This document shows, in pieces, positions 49,109-57,734 of a DNA stretch of 64,000 nucleotides. The stretch covers positions 930,001 to 994,000 of the forward strand of contig NZ_CP074405.1 in NCBI RefSeq assembly GCF_018388445.1, written 5' to 3'. Origin of the DNA: Cellulomonas wangleii (GTDB lineage: Bacteria; Actinomycetota; Actinomycetes; Actinomycetales; Cellulomonadaceae). The number at the start of each line of letters is the position of its first letter. Position 1 is the stretch's first letter. The notes beneath the pieces are model-generated. The model ran no database searches and was not told the DNA's origin. It saw nothing but the letters and a program-made list of their open reading frames with translations. Made by a program: the position numbers and the translations under genes.

Positions 49109-50698
49109 ATGCCCACGCCCGGCCCTGCAGCGTCCGGCGCTGCCCGTCCCGGCGGCGCCGTCGCCGCGGTGCCCGTGACCGCCCCGGCCGGCACCGACCG
49201 CGCGGCCGCCGAGGGCTTCGCGGGGCTCGGTCCCGCGGCGGTCCGCTGGCTCGTCCTCGTCCTGGTGGCCGCCGTCCTCGCCGGCGTCGTGCCGCTGGCG
49301 CTGCTCCAGGCGGTGCCGGACGACCTGCGCAGCGGGGCCTGGCGGCTCACCCTCGCCGTGATGGTCTGGGCGGGGCTGCGGCTGGCCCACCGCATCGCCG
49401 TGGGTCGCCCGGCGCTCTTCGACTTCGTCTTCTGGCTGTTCGTCTACATCTTCATGGGGCTGGCGCCCACCGCGCAGATGCGCGCCGACCAGCCGTCGAC
49501 CACCACCCCGGGCCTCGACCCCTTCGACGACGCGCGGATCGCCGCCCTCGTCCTGGTCGGCCTCGCCTGCTACGAGATCGGGCGGGCGGTGGCGCGCCAC
49601 GGGTCGTCGCGGGGTGGGGCGCTGCGTGGCCGGGCCGGTGACGCGGCCGCCGACGGGGGCGCCCCTCCCGTCGACGACGCGGCCGCCGGCGGTCGGGACG
49701 GCGAGCGCCCGGTGCTCGACGTCGTCCCACGCCGGGCCGTGGTGCTCACGGCGGTGGGCGTGCTCGCAGCCGCCTACTTCGTGACCCGGATCGGGTTCTC
49801 GACGCTCTTCATGAGCCGGTACACGGCGTACGACATCCGCAGCGAGCGGATGCCGGACGTGGCGGTGCGCTCGATCGTGGCGGCCGCCGGCTCCTACCCG
49901 CTGCTCGTCGCCGCGGGGGTCTTCCTGCGGATCCGGGCCACCCGGGCCCTGGGTGCGCTCTCGACGCGGTACGCCCCGCTCCTGGCCCTGGCGGTGGTGG
50001 TCCTGCTGACGGTCGTCAACCCCGTCAGCGCCGCGCGGTACGACTTCGGCACCGTCGTCTTCGCGCTGGCGGTGATGGCGGGCGCCGCCGCCACGGTGGC
50101 ACGGGGACGGGTGCTCATGGCGGCGGTCGTCGTGGGGCTGCTGTTCGTGTTCCCCGTCGCGGACGCGTTCCGCTCGGACGCCGTCAACACCAGCCGGAAC
50201 GGGTTCTTCGGGGAGTACCTCGCCAACCCGGACTACGACGCGTTCTGGCAGATCGGCAACGCGGCGCTGTACGCGGACAGCGGCCTGGCCCAGCCGCTGC
50301 GCCAGGCCGCGGGCGTCCTGCTGTTCTGGGTGCCCCGCCCCCTGTGGCCGGACAAGCCGATCGACACCGGCGTGCTGCTGGCGCAGTACCGCGGGTACTC
50401 GTTCGAGAACCTGTCCGCGCCGCTGTGGGCCGAGCTGCTGGTCAACGGCGGGCTCGTGGCGCTGGTCCTCGGGTTCGTGCTGCTCGGCGCCCTGCTCGGC
50501 AGGCTCGACGGCAGGGTGTCGGCGGCCCTGCTCGGGGGCGGGCACCTGTGGGCCGTCGTCGGCGGGATCTTCCCGATCTACATGATGATCCTGCTGCGGG
50601 GATCGCTGCTGCAGGCCACGGGCACGTTCGTCGTCGCGGTGGCCTGCGTGCTCTACGTCCGGGCGCGCGCCGCACCGCGCGCCGCCGCGTCGGCGTAG
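49109..50698 (+). CDS. Wzy-like polysaccharide polymerase
   Basis: 529 aa with about ten to twelve predicted membrane helices. A large loop near the C-terminus with FWVPRPLWPDKPIDTG and APLWAELLVNGG is typical of O-antigen/EPS polymerases. It would join repeat units on the outer face of the membrane. The 3' end overlaps the convergent glycosyltransferase gene by 46 bp. A Gly/Ala/Asp-rich cytoplasmic or outer loop (about 160-205) is unusually hydrophilic. Confidence 0.82.
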   Translation: MPTPGPAASGAARPGGAVAAVPVTAPAGTDRAAAEGFAGLGPAAVRWLVLVLVAAVLAGVVPLALLQAVPDDLRSGAWRLTLAVMVWAGLRLAHRIAVGRPALFDFVFWLFVYIFMGLAPTAQMRADQPSTTTPGLDPFDDARIAALVLVGLACYEIGRAVARHGSSRGGALRGRAGDAAADGGAPPVDDAAAGGRDGERPVLDVVPRRAVVLTAVGVLAAAYFVTRIGFSTLFMSRYTAYDIRSERMPDVAVRSIVAAAGSYPLLVAAGVFLRIRATRALGALSTRYAPLLALAVVVLLTVVNPVSAARYDFGTVVFALAVMAGAAATVARGRVLMAAVVVGLLFVFPVADAFRSDAVNTSRNGFFGEYLANPDYDAFWQIGNAALYADSGLAQPLRQAAGVLLFWVPRPLWPDKPIDTGVLLAQYRGYSFENLSAPLWAELLVNGGLVALVLGFVLLGALLGRLDGRVSAALLGGGHLWAVVGGIFPIYMMILLRGSLLQATGTFVVAVACVLYVRARAAPRAAASA

Positions 50699-51789
50699 AC
50701 GGACTCCAGCCGGTCCCGCACGGCGTCGATCGACAGCTCCTCGCGGGTCAGCCTGCGGCCGGCCTCGCCGGCGGCGCGCGCGGCGTCGGCGTCGCCCAGC
50801 AACCGGTCGACGGCGTCCACCAGGGACTGCTCGTCCGGTCCCGCGACCTCGCCGGCGCCCGCACGCCGGATGCGTCCGGCGAGCCCGCACGTGTCGGTGA
50901 CGACCACGGGCACCCCGGCCGACATCGCCTCGATCACGGACATGGGGAACGGCTCGTCGACGCTCGGCAGGACCGAGACCGCCGCCCGTGCCACCCGTGC
51001 CGCCGTCCGGTCGAGCGGCAGCGGCCCCTCCCACGTGATGCGCCCGTCCGCGTCGTCGCGCGCGAGCAGCGCGCGGACGGCGTCCCCCTCGCCCTCGTCC
51101 GGCCCCACCAGGGTGAAGCGGACGTCGGGGTGGGTGGCGGCCAGGCGCTGCGCGGCGGACACGAACAGGGCGGGTCGCTTGCGGGGTGCCAGGCGCGCCA
51201 GGTACAGGACCTCCCGCGTGCCCGGCGTCGGCCGCGGCGGCTGCACCGGCACGCCGTTCACCAGCTCGACGAGGCGCAGACCGGGGCCGGCGACCGCCGT
51301 GAGGCGCTCCGCCTCGTCCGTCGTCAGGTGCGTCACCGCCGCCGCGTCCCGCAGCACGCGGCGCGTGGCCAGCGCGTCCAGCGGGCGGGCGAGCGGGTGG
51401 TCGCTCGGGTCGATCATGCCGTGCGTCTGCAGGACGTAGGGGACACCCGCGCGTCGGGCGTCGAGGGCGACGGGCAGCGTGACCAGGTCCCGCGCCAGGT
51501 GGACGTGCACCACGTCCACCCCGGGCAGCAGCCGGCGCGCCCAGCGGCGCAGACCGGGGCTGGTCAGGCCGGCGAACCCCGTCCCGGGCAGCAGCCGCCG
51601 CACGCCGAACAGGTCGACCGCGACGTCGTCGACCCGGTCCGGCAGCGGGTCGTAGCCCGACGCCCCGCCGGCGAGCCGCACGTCGTGACCGGCCGCCCGC
51701 AGCGCGGCCGCCTGGTTCAGCGCGACCCGGGTGGGTCCGCCGTAGGCGCCGTCGGGGGTGAAGAGGGTGACCACCGAGAGGACGCGCAC
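50653..51789 (-). CDS. GT4-family glycosyltransferase
   Basis: 378 aa, GT-B fold: N-terminal glycine-rich YGGPTRVALNQ, C-terminal PRKRPALFVSAAQRL and the donor-binding DEPFPMSVIEAMSAGVPVV. Retaining GT4 enzymes use nucleotide sugars in EPS assembly; donor unknown. GTG 51789; three bases separate it from the upstream WcaF-like gene, so one minus-strand operon fcl-wcaF-GT. Confidence 0.9.
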   Translation of the reverse strand: MRVLSVVTLFTPDGAYGGPTRVALNQAAALRAAGHDVRLAGGASGYDPLPDRVDDVAVDLFGVRRLLPGTGFAGLTSPGLRRWARRLLPGVDVVHVHLARDLVTLPVALDARRAGVPYVLQTHGMIDPSDHPLARPLDALATRRVLRDAAAVTHLTTDEAERLTAVAGPGLRLVELVNGVPVQPPRPTPGTREVLYLARLAPRKRPALFVSAAQRLAATHPDVRFTLVGPDEGEGDAVRALLARDDADGRITWEGPLPLDRTAARVARAAVSVLPSVDEPFPMSVIEAMSAGVPVVVTDTCGLAGRIRRAGAGEVAGPDEQSLVDAVDRLLGDADAARAAGEAGRRLTREELSIDAVRDRLESVYADAAARGAARART

Positions 51790-51792
51790 GGC

Positions 51793-52350
51793 TCACACCC
51801 CGCCGTGCGGGTGCGGCTGCGGCGCGAGCACGACGGCGCGGGCCGGGACGTCGCGCGTGACCAGGGCGGTGGCGCCGACCACCGCGTCGGCCCCGATCGT
51901 CACGCCGCGCAGCACGGTGGCGCGCACGGCGACCCAGGCCCCGTCCTCGACGACCACGGGGGCGTTGTCGAACTCGAAGGTGGGTGAGCGGCGGTCGTGG
52001 CTGCCGGTGCACAGCAGCACGTCCTGCGAGACGCACACGTCGGAGCCGATGACGATGGGCTCGAGGTTCAGCAGGTGCGCACCCTCGCCGATCCAGCTGT
52101 GGTCGCCGACCGTGAGCTTCCAGGGCCAGTGGATGCGGACCCCGTGGCGGATGTTCGTGCCCGTCCCGATCCGCGCGCCGAAGGCCCGGAGCAGCGCGAC
52201 CCGTACCCCGCCGGGGCACCACCACCGCGTGACGACCAGGCCGCTGACGGCGAACCAGGCGATCTGCACCGCCACCGGGCGGCCGCGGTCGTAGCCCCGG
52301 CCCGTGAACCCGGCCAGGCTGCGTCGGGTCAGCGCGGCGCCCGCGGTCAC
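51793..52350 (-). CDS. WcaF-like sugar O-acetyltransferase
   Basis: 185 aa left-handed beta-helix acyltransferase. IRHGVRIHWPWKLTVGD and VSQDVLLCTGSHDRRSPTF are the WcaF/VatD-type substrate and catalytic His region. GTG 52350 overlaps the fcl stop (GTGA). In colanic acid clusters WcaF acts beside gmd-fcl on fucose, so acetylation of L-fucose is a reasonable guess. Confidence 0.88.
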   Translation of the reverse strand: MTAGAALTRRSLAGFTGRGYDRGRPVAVQIAWFAVSGLVVTRWWCPGGVRVALLRAFGARIGTGTNIRHGVRIHWPWKLTVGDHSWIGEGAHLLNLEPIVIGSDVCVSQDVLLCTGSHDRRSPTFEFDNAPVVVEDGAWVAVRATVLRGVTIGADAVVGATALVTRDVPARAVVLAPQPHPHGGV

Positions 52351-53315
52351 GAGCGCACCTCGCCCTCGTGCTCGAGGAACCACCGGTACGTCTGCTCGAT
52401 GCCCTCGCGCAGGGGGATCGAGGCCTTCCAGCCCAGGCCGGTGAGACGGTCGACCGACAGCAGCTTGCGCGGTGTGCCGTCCGGCTTGGTGGTGTCCCAG
52501 ACGATCGAGCCGCGGAACCCGACCACGTCGGCGACCGTCTCGGCCAGCTCGCGGATCGTCAGGTCCTCGCCGACGCCGACGTTGATCGGGGCCGCGTCGT
52601 CGTAGTGCTCGAGCAGGAAGACCGCGGCCGACGCGAAGTCGTCGCTGTGCAGGAACTCGCGGCGCGGCTCGCCGGTGCCCCAGCAGACCACCTCGGGGAC
52701 GGCGTCGCGGACCGCCTCGTGGAACCGGCGCAGCAGCGCCGGCAGCACGTGCGAGCCGGTGGGGGAGAAGTTGTCCCCCGGGCCGTAGAGGTTGGTCGGC
52801 ATCGCCGAGACGTACGGCAGGCCGAACTGCCGGCGGATGGCCTGCACGTGCAGGACGCCCGCGATCTTGGCGATCGCGTACGCGTCGTTCGTCTCCTCCA
52901 GCGGGCCCGTGAGCAGCGCGTCCTCGGTGATGGGCTGCGGTGCCAGCCGGGGGTAGATGCAGGTGGACCCGAGGAACAGGAAGCGCTGGACCCCCGTGCG
53001 CACGGCCGCGTCCAGCAGGTTGACCTGGATCCGCACGTTGTCGGACAGGAAGTCCGCCGGCTGCGTGGCGTTGGCCAGGATCCCCCCGACGCGTGCCGCG
53101 GCGTCGATGACGACGGCCGGGCGCACCTCGTCGAAGAACCGGTCGACCGCCGGCCGGTCGCGCAGGTCCAGGCGGGCGGACGGCACCCCGACGAGGTCGG
53201 TGAAGCCCCGCCGCTCGAGCTCGCGCCAGACGGCGGAGCCGGCGAGCCCGCGGTGGCCCGCGACGTACACGCGGGAGGTCGGGTCGAGCGGGGGCACGTG
53301 GGACGAGTCGGACAT
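52347..53315 (-). CDS. fcl: GDP-L-fucose synthase
   Basis: 322 aa short-chain dehydrogenase/epimerase. NADP-binding [11 protein letters not shown], catalytic Tyr-Lys in YAIAKIAG, Ser in GSTCIYP and the GDP-sugar site [11 protein letters not shown] are intact. It converts GDP-4-keto-6-deoxymannose to GDP-L-fucose. Divergent from gmd, which makes its substrate. Confidence 0.95.
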   Translation of the reverse strand: MSDSSHVPPLDPTSRVYVAGHRGLAGSAVWRELERRGFTDLVGVPSARLDLRDRPAVDRFFDEVRPAVVIDAAARVGGILANATQPADFLSDNVRIQVNLLDAAVRTGVQRFLFLGSTCIYPRLAPQPITEDALLTGPLEETNDAYAIAKIAGVLHVQAIRRQFGLPYVSAMPTNLYGPGDNFSPTGSHVLPALLRRFHEAVRDAVPEVVCWGTGEPRREFLHSDDFASAAVFLLEHYDDAAPINVGVGEDLTIRELAETVADVVGFRGSIVWDTTKPDGTPRKLLSVDRLTGLGWKASIPLREGIEQTYRWFLEHEGEVRS

Positions 53316-53359
53316 GGCGTCACCCTACGGACGCCACGGGCCGCGCGGGAACGGCGGAT

Positions 53360-53429
53360 CGGGTGAAAGGGGCCGAGAGGGTGATAAAGGGGATGGGACC
53401 GTCTCAATCCCGACATTTGACGCTAGCGT
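53360..53429. promoter_or_regulatory. EPS promoter 5, divergent fcl/gmd region
   Basis: CGGGTGAAAG (53360) and AGGGTGATAAAGG (53378) are imperfect direct repeats 18 bp apart. TAGCGT (53424-53429), inside CGCTAGCGT, is a -10 candidate 45 bp after the second GGGTGA. The -35 position holds GTCTCA, a poor match. The same CGCTAGCGT occurs in EPS promoter 6. Confidence 0.55.
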
Positions 53430-53463
53430 GTGCGCCGCTGCTAGTTCGTCGGGAGGGGTTCGG

Positions 53464-54447
53464 ATGTCCAAGAAGGCGCTCATCACCGGGATCACGGGCC
53501 AGGACGGGTCGTATCTCGCCGAGCTGCTGCTCGAGAAGGGCTACGAGGTGCACGGGCTCGTGCGCCGCGCGTCGACCTTCAACACCGAGCGGATCGACCA
53601 CCTCTACGAGGACCCGCACGACCCCGGCGCCCGCCTCTTCCTGCACTACGCGGACCTCACGGACGGGTCCCGCCTGGCGACCCTCCTGGAGCGGATCGGC
53701 CCGGACGAGGTCTACAACCTCGCGGCGCAGTCGCACGTGCGCGTCAGCTTCGACGAGCCCGAGTTCACCGGCCAGACCACCGGCATGGGCTCCACGCGCC
53801 TGCTCGAGGCGATCCGGTCGACCGGGCTGCAGACGCGGTACTACCAGGCGTCGAGCTCGGAGATGTTCGGGGCGACGCCCCCGCCGCAGAGCGAGGCGAC
53901 GCCGTTCTGGCCCCGCTCGCCGTACGGCGCGGCCAAGGTCTACGCGTACTGGATGACGCGCAACTACCGCGAGGCGTACGGGATGTTCGCCGTCAACGGG
54001 ATCCTGTTCAACCACGAGTCGCCGCGCCGCGGCGAGACGTTCGTGACCCGCAAGATCTCGGTCGCCGCCGCGCGGATCGCCGCCGGCAAGCAGGATCGTC
54101 TCTACCTCGGCAACCTCGACGCCGTCCGCGACTGGGGCTACGCCAAGGAGTACGTCGAGGGCATGTGGCGGATGCTGCAGGCCGACGAGCCCTCCGACTA
54201 CGTGCTCGCCACCGGTGCGCCGTACACGGTGCGCGACTTCCTCGGCTTCTGCTTCGAGCACGTGGGGCTCGACTGGCAGGAGCACGTGGAGTTCGACCCG
54301 CGCTACCTGCGCCCCACCGAGGTCGACGCCCTCATCGGCGACGCCTCCAAGGCGGCCACCGAGCTCGGGTGGACCGCAGAGGTCCACACCCCCGAGCTCG
54401 CGCGGATCATGACCGAGGCCGAGGTCCGTCGGCTGACGGGCGACTGA
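53464..54447 (+). CDS. gmd: GDP-mannose 4,6-dehydratase
   Basis: 327 aa. NADP-binding [15 protein letters not shown], active-site SSSEMFG and [10 protein letters not shown]. First step from GDP-mannose toward GDP-L-fucose. A GGGAGGGG Shine-Dalgarno precedes ATG 53464. With fcl opposite, it shows that the polymer contains L-fucose or a related 6-deoxyhexose. Confidence 0.96.
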   Translation: MSKKALITGITGQDGSYLAELLLEKGYEVHGLVRRASTFNTERIDHLYEDPHDPGARLFLHYADLTDGSRLATLLERIGPDEVYNLAAQSHVRVSFDEPEFTGQTTGMGSTRLLEAIRSTGLQTRYYQASSSEMFGATPPPQSEATPFWPRSPYGAAKVYAYWMTRNYREAYGMFAVNGILFNHESPRRGETFVTRKISVAAARIAAGKQDRLYLGNLDAVRDWGYAKEYVEGMWRMLQADEPSDYVLATGAPYTVRDFLGFCFEHVGLDWQEHVEFDPRYLRPTEVDALIGDASKAATELGWTAEVHTPELARIMTEAEVRRLTGD

Positions 54448-54448
54448 C

Positions 54449-55729
54449 GTGGCACCCGACCCGGGGGCCGCGGCCGGGACGGACACCGCGGCGGACGTCT
54501 GCCTCGTCGGGATCAACTACGCCCCGGAGACGACCGGGATCGCGCCGTACACCACGGCCATGGCGCGCGCGTGGGCGGCCGCGGGCGTGCGCGTCGAGGT
54601 CGTCACGGGCGTGCCGCACTACCCCGCCTGGCGGGTGGACGACCCGCGGTACCTCGAGGGGAGCTCCTGGCGCGAGCGGGACGGGGACGTGCGGCTGCAC
54701 CGCGTGCGCCACCACGTGCCGGCGCGCGTCGACCTCGCCGGTCGGGCGCGCATGGAGTCCTCGTTCCTGCGGCGTGCCCTGCCGCTGGTCCGGCGCAGCC
54801 GTGCCGGCGCCGTCGTCGCCGTGACGCCGTCGCTGTCGGGGCTGGCAGCGGCGGTGCTCGGTGCGCGCGGGCGTCCCGTCGCCGCCGTCGTGCAGGACCT
54901 CACCGGGCAGGGGGCGCGCGAGTCCGGTGCCGCCGGCGGCCTCGCCGCGGGCCTCATCGGCGCCGGCGAGGTCGCCCTGCTGCGACGCTGCGCGACGATC
55001 GGCGTGATCACGCCGCAGTTCCGCCAGTCGCTCGCCGGGGCGGGCGTCCCCGCGGACCGCGTGCTCGACGTCGGCAACTTCACGCACGTGCGCCCGTCGT
55101 CGGCAACCCGCGACGAGGCGTGCGCGGCCCTCGGGTGGGACCCGGCCGTCTTCCGGGTCGTCCACACCGGCAACATGGGCATGAAGCAGGGGCTCGAGCA
55201 CGTCGTGGACGCCGCGCGCGTCGCGGCCGACCGCGGGGTCGCGGGGGTCGAGATCGTGCTCGTCGGCGCGGGCAACAGCCGCGACGACCTGGTCGCCCGC
55301 GCCCGTGGGGTCGCGGCGGTGCGGGTGCTGGACCCCGTCGACGACGTGCACTACCCGCTCGTCCTCGCCGCCGCCGACGTGCTGCTGCTCCACGAGCGGC
55401 CGGGGGTGCGCGAGATGTGCCTGCCCAGCAAGCTGACGAGCTACACCGCGGCGCGCCGCCCGGTGCTCGCCGGGGTCGAGGCCGAGGGCATCTCGGGGCG
55501 CACGCTCAGCGCCGCCGGTGCCGCCCTCGTCGTCCCGCCGGGGGACCCGGGGCGGCTGCTCGACGCGATCCTCGAGCTGCGGGGCGACCCGGCCCTGCGC
55601 GACCGCCTCGCCGCCGCCGCCCGCCGGCACGGCGAGGCCGTCTACGGCGAGGAGGCGGCCGCCCGGCGGTACCTCGACCTGCTCGACACCGTACGGACCC
55701 GACCCGCCGCGACCGCGGTCGCGGTGTGA
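54449..55729 (+). CDS. WcaI-like GT4 glycosyltransferase
   Basis: 426 aa GT-B enzyme. INYAPETTGIAPYT at the N-terminus and LPSKLTSYTAARRPVLAGV in the donor site are typical of WcaI-like fucosyl/mannosyl transferases. The gmd neighbour fits a GDP-sugar donor. Begins one base after the gmd stop codon; downstream gene is 14 bases away. Confidence 0.9.
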   Translation: MAPDPGAAAGTDTAADVCLVGINYAPETTGIAPYTTAMARAWAAAGVRVEVVTGVPHYPAWRVDDPRYLEGSSWRERDGDVRLHRVRHHVPARVDLAGRARMESSFLRRALPLVRRSRAGAVVAVTPSLSGLAAAVLGARGRPVAAVVQDLTGQGARESGAAGGLAAGLIGAGEVALLRRCATIGVITPQFRQSLAGAGVPADRVLDVGNFTHVRPSSATRDEACAALGWDPAVFRVVHTGNMGMKQGLEHVVDAARVAADRGVAGVEIVLVGAGNSRDDLVARARGVAAVRVLDPVDDVHYPLVLAAADVLLLHERPGVREMCLPSKLTSYTAARRPVLAGVEAEGISGRTLSAAGAALVVPPGDPGRLLDAILELRGDPALRDRLAAAARRHGEAVYGEEAAARRYLDLLDTVRTRPAATAVAV

Positions 55730-55743
55730 CGAAGGAGCGGCTC

Positions 55744-56193
55744 ATGCGGATCGGCTACGCGGCCGGGGCGTTCGACCTCTTCCACGTGGGGCACCTCAAC
55801 GTGCTGCGGCACGCGAGGTCGCACTGCGACCACCTCATCGCCGGCGTGGTGGCCGACGAGGTCCTCGAGATCACCAAGGGCCGGCGTCCCGTCGTGCCGC
55901 TGGCGGAGCGCGCGGAGATCGTCGCGCACATCTCGTACGTCGACCAGGTGCACCACGAGGTGCTCCTCGACAAGCTCGACACCTGGCGCGAGCTGCGGTT
56001 CGACGTGTTCTTCAAGGGTGACGACTGGCGTGGCACCCCCAAGGGCGACGAGCTGGAACGGCGGTTCGCCGAGGTGGGCGTCGAGGTCGTGTACTTCCCG
56101 TACACGGTCCACACGTCGAGCACGATCCTGCGCGCGGCCCTCGCCCAGCTCGAGGCGCCGTCCGGCCGGTCCCGGGCGTCCGAGGTCTCCTGA
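55744..56193 (+). CDS. TagD-like cytidylyltransferase
   Basis: 149 aa nucleotidyltransferase. The nucleotide-binding AGAFDLFHVGHLNVL, the KGDDWRGTPKG loop and HTSSTIL at the C-terminus match glycerol-3-phosphate cytidylyltransferase and relatives. It should form a CDP-alcohol or similar activated group from CTP. ATG 55744 was chosen because GAAGGAG lies six bases upstream; a GTG at 55726 overlaps the previous stop but lacks one. The product could feed one of the two CDP-alcohol transferases in the locus. Confidence 0.87.
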   Translation: MRIGYAAGAFDLFHVGHLNVLRHARSHCDHLIAGVVADEVLEITKGRRPVVPLAERAEIVAHISYVDQVHHEVLLDKLDTWRELRFDVFFKGDDWRGTPKGDELERRFAEVGVEVVYFPYTVHTSSTILRAALAQLEAPSGRSRASEVS

Positions 56194-56265
56194 CCCGAGC
56201 AGTCCTGCCGACCGCCGCCCGGGTGCCGGGCGGCGGTCCGCTGCTGCCTGCGTGCCCGCGGCGTC

Positions 56266-56331
56266 TCACCCGGCCCGGGACGGGTGAATCCGGGCAGAAG
56301 GTCCCAAACCGCCCGTCGATCGCGCTAGCGT
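56266..56331 (+). promoter_or_regulatory. EPS promoter 6
   Basis: TCACCCG (56266-56272) and CGGGTGA (56281-56287) are a perfect inverted repeat with an 8-bp spacer. TAGCGT (56326-56331) is the -10 candidate, 44 bp after the GGGTGA. The -35 position is CCCAAA. The transcript would have a leader of about 190 nt holding a small open frame. Confidence 0.55.
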
Positions 56332-56364
56332 CGGTGGCGAGGCGCGTGTCGGACCGGGGGGACC

Positions 56365-56523
56365 ATGACACCTGCAGCGGATCACCTGTCGTCGTGCGTG
56401 CCCGGCGGCGTCCCACGGGGCTGCCTGCTCCGGGGCCGCACCCCCGGGGGTCGCCCGCCACGCGCCGCGCCGGCGGCGGGGTGGCGCCCCGCCGGGGCCG
56501 TGGCCCACCGGGTCGTGCCGTGA
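56365..56523 (+). CDS. Small coupled ORF, 52 aa, uncertain
   Basis: An ATG preceded by GGGGGGA opens a 52-codon frame whose TGA overlaps the GTG of the glycosyltransferase (GTGA), a spacing used throughout this operon. The product is Pro/Arg/Gly-rich with three cysteines and matches no family I know. It may be a leader peptide that couples translation, or just a chance frame in GC-rich DNA. Confidence 0.3.
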   Translation: MTPAADHLSSCVPGGVPRGCLLRGRTPGGRPPRAAPAAGWRPAGAVAHRVVP

Positions 56524-57734
56524 GCGGGCTGCACGTGGCGATGCTCGGGACCCGGGGGGTGCCGGCGTGCTACGGCGGGTTCGAGACGGCCGTCGAGGAG
56601 GTCGGCCGACGCCTGGTCGACCGGGGGCACCGCGTGCGGGTGTACTGCCGCGGCTCCGGCACGGCGTCCGGGAGCGGCACCGGCACCGCGGGGGCGCGCA
56701 CGTACCGGGGCATGGAGCTGGTGACGCTCCCGGCGGTGCGTCGGCGCGCGCTGGAGACCCTCAGCCACACCGGCCTGTCGGTGGCGCACCTGCTCGCCCA
56801 CCGCACGGACGTCGCGCTGGTGTTCAACGCGGCCAACGCCCCGCTCCTGCCCGTGCTGCGGGCCGCGGGCATCCCCCTGGCCACCCACGTCGACGGGCTG
56901 GAGTGGAAGCGCGCGAAGTGGGCGGGTGCGGGGCAGCGCTACTACCGCGCCGCCGAGGCCGCCGCGGTGCGGTGGTCCGACGCCCTCATCGCCGACGCGG
57001 TCGGCATCGCGGACTACTACCGCACCGAGTTCGGCGTCCCGACGACCCTGCTGTCCTACGGCGCCCCGGTGCTGGCTCCCCAGGCGGACGACGCGGTGAC
57101 GGCCCTCGGCCTCGTCGCCGGGGGGTACCACCTGGTGGTGGCGCGGTTCGAGCCCGAGAACAACGTCGACCTGCTCGTCGACGGCTACGTCCGCTCGCCC
57201 GCCCGGCTGCCGCTGGTGGTGGTGGGCGCGGCACCGTACGCGCACGACTACACGGCGCGCGTGCGGGCGCTGGTGGGGGACGACCCGCGCGTGCGCCTGA
57301 TCGGCGCGGTCTGGGACCAGCGCGCGCTGGACCAGCTGTACGTCCACGCGCTGACGTACGCGCACGGCCACTCGGTGGGCGGGACCAACCCGTCACTGCT
57401 GCGGGCGGTGGGCGCCGGGACCGCCACCCTGGCGTACGACGTCTCGTTCAACCGCGAGGTGCTCGGCGACGAGGGCGTGTACGTGCGCGACGCCGTCGGT
57501 GTCGCGCAGGCGTTCGCGGACGCCGAGGCCGCGCCCGCCGCGACCGCGGCCCGCGGTGAGCGGCTGCGTGCGCGGGCGTCCCGGTACGACTGGGACGCGG
57601 TCGCCGCGGGGTACGAGCGGCTCGTGGCGGCGCTCGCCGCGCACCGCACCCCCGGGCCCGCCCCCGGCGCCCGGCGCCGGCACGCGTGGTCCGCCGAGGC
57701 CGAGGCTCTGCCCGGGCTGGCGGTCGTGCCGTGA
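56520..57734 (+). CDS. DUF1972/GT4 glycosyltransferase
   Basis: 404 aa. The N-terminal AMLGTRGVPACYGGFETAVE is the DUF1972 signature seen in rhamnosyl- and other GT4 transferases; the C-terminal GT domain has ARFEPENNVDLLVDGY and GGTNPSLLRA. GTG 56520 was chosen because the DUF1972 signature starts five residues later. First large gene of a six-gene run of tightly packed genes. Confidence 0.88.
   Translation: MSGLHVAMLGTRGVPACYGGFETAVEEVGRRLVDRGHRVRVYCRGSGTASGSGTGTAGARTYRGMELVTLPAVRRRALETLSHTGLSVAHLLAHRTDVALVFNAANAPLLPVLRAAGIPLATHVDGLEWKRAKWAGAGQRYYRAAEAAAVRWSDALIADAVGIADYYRTEFGVPTTLLSYGAPVLAPQADDAVTALGLVAGGYHLVVARFEPENNVDLLVDGYVRSPARLPLVVVGAAPYAHDYTARVRALVGDDPRVRLIGAVWDQRALDQLYVHALTYAHGHSVGGTNPSLLRAVGAGTATLAYDVSFNREVLGDEGVYVRDAVGVAQAFADAEAAPAATAARGERLRARASRYDWDAVAAGYERLVAALAAHRTPGPAPGARRRHAWSAEAEALPGLAVVP

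Noticed and set aside
56223..56519. N-terminal extension of the DUF1972 glycosyltransferase back to 56223
   Set aside because: The extension covers the promoter motif and -10 and is Arg/Pro-rich; the family signature begins just after GTG 56520.
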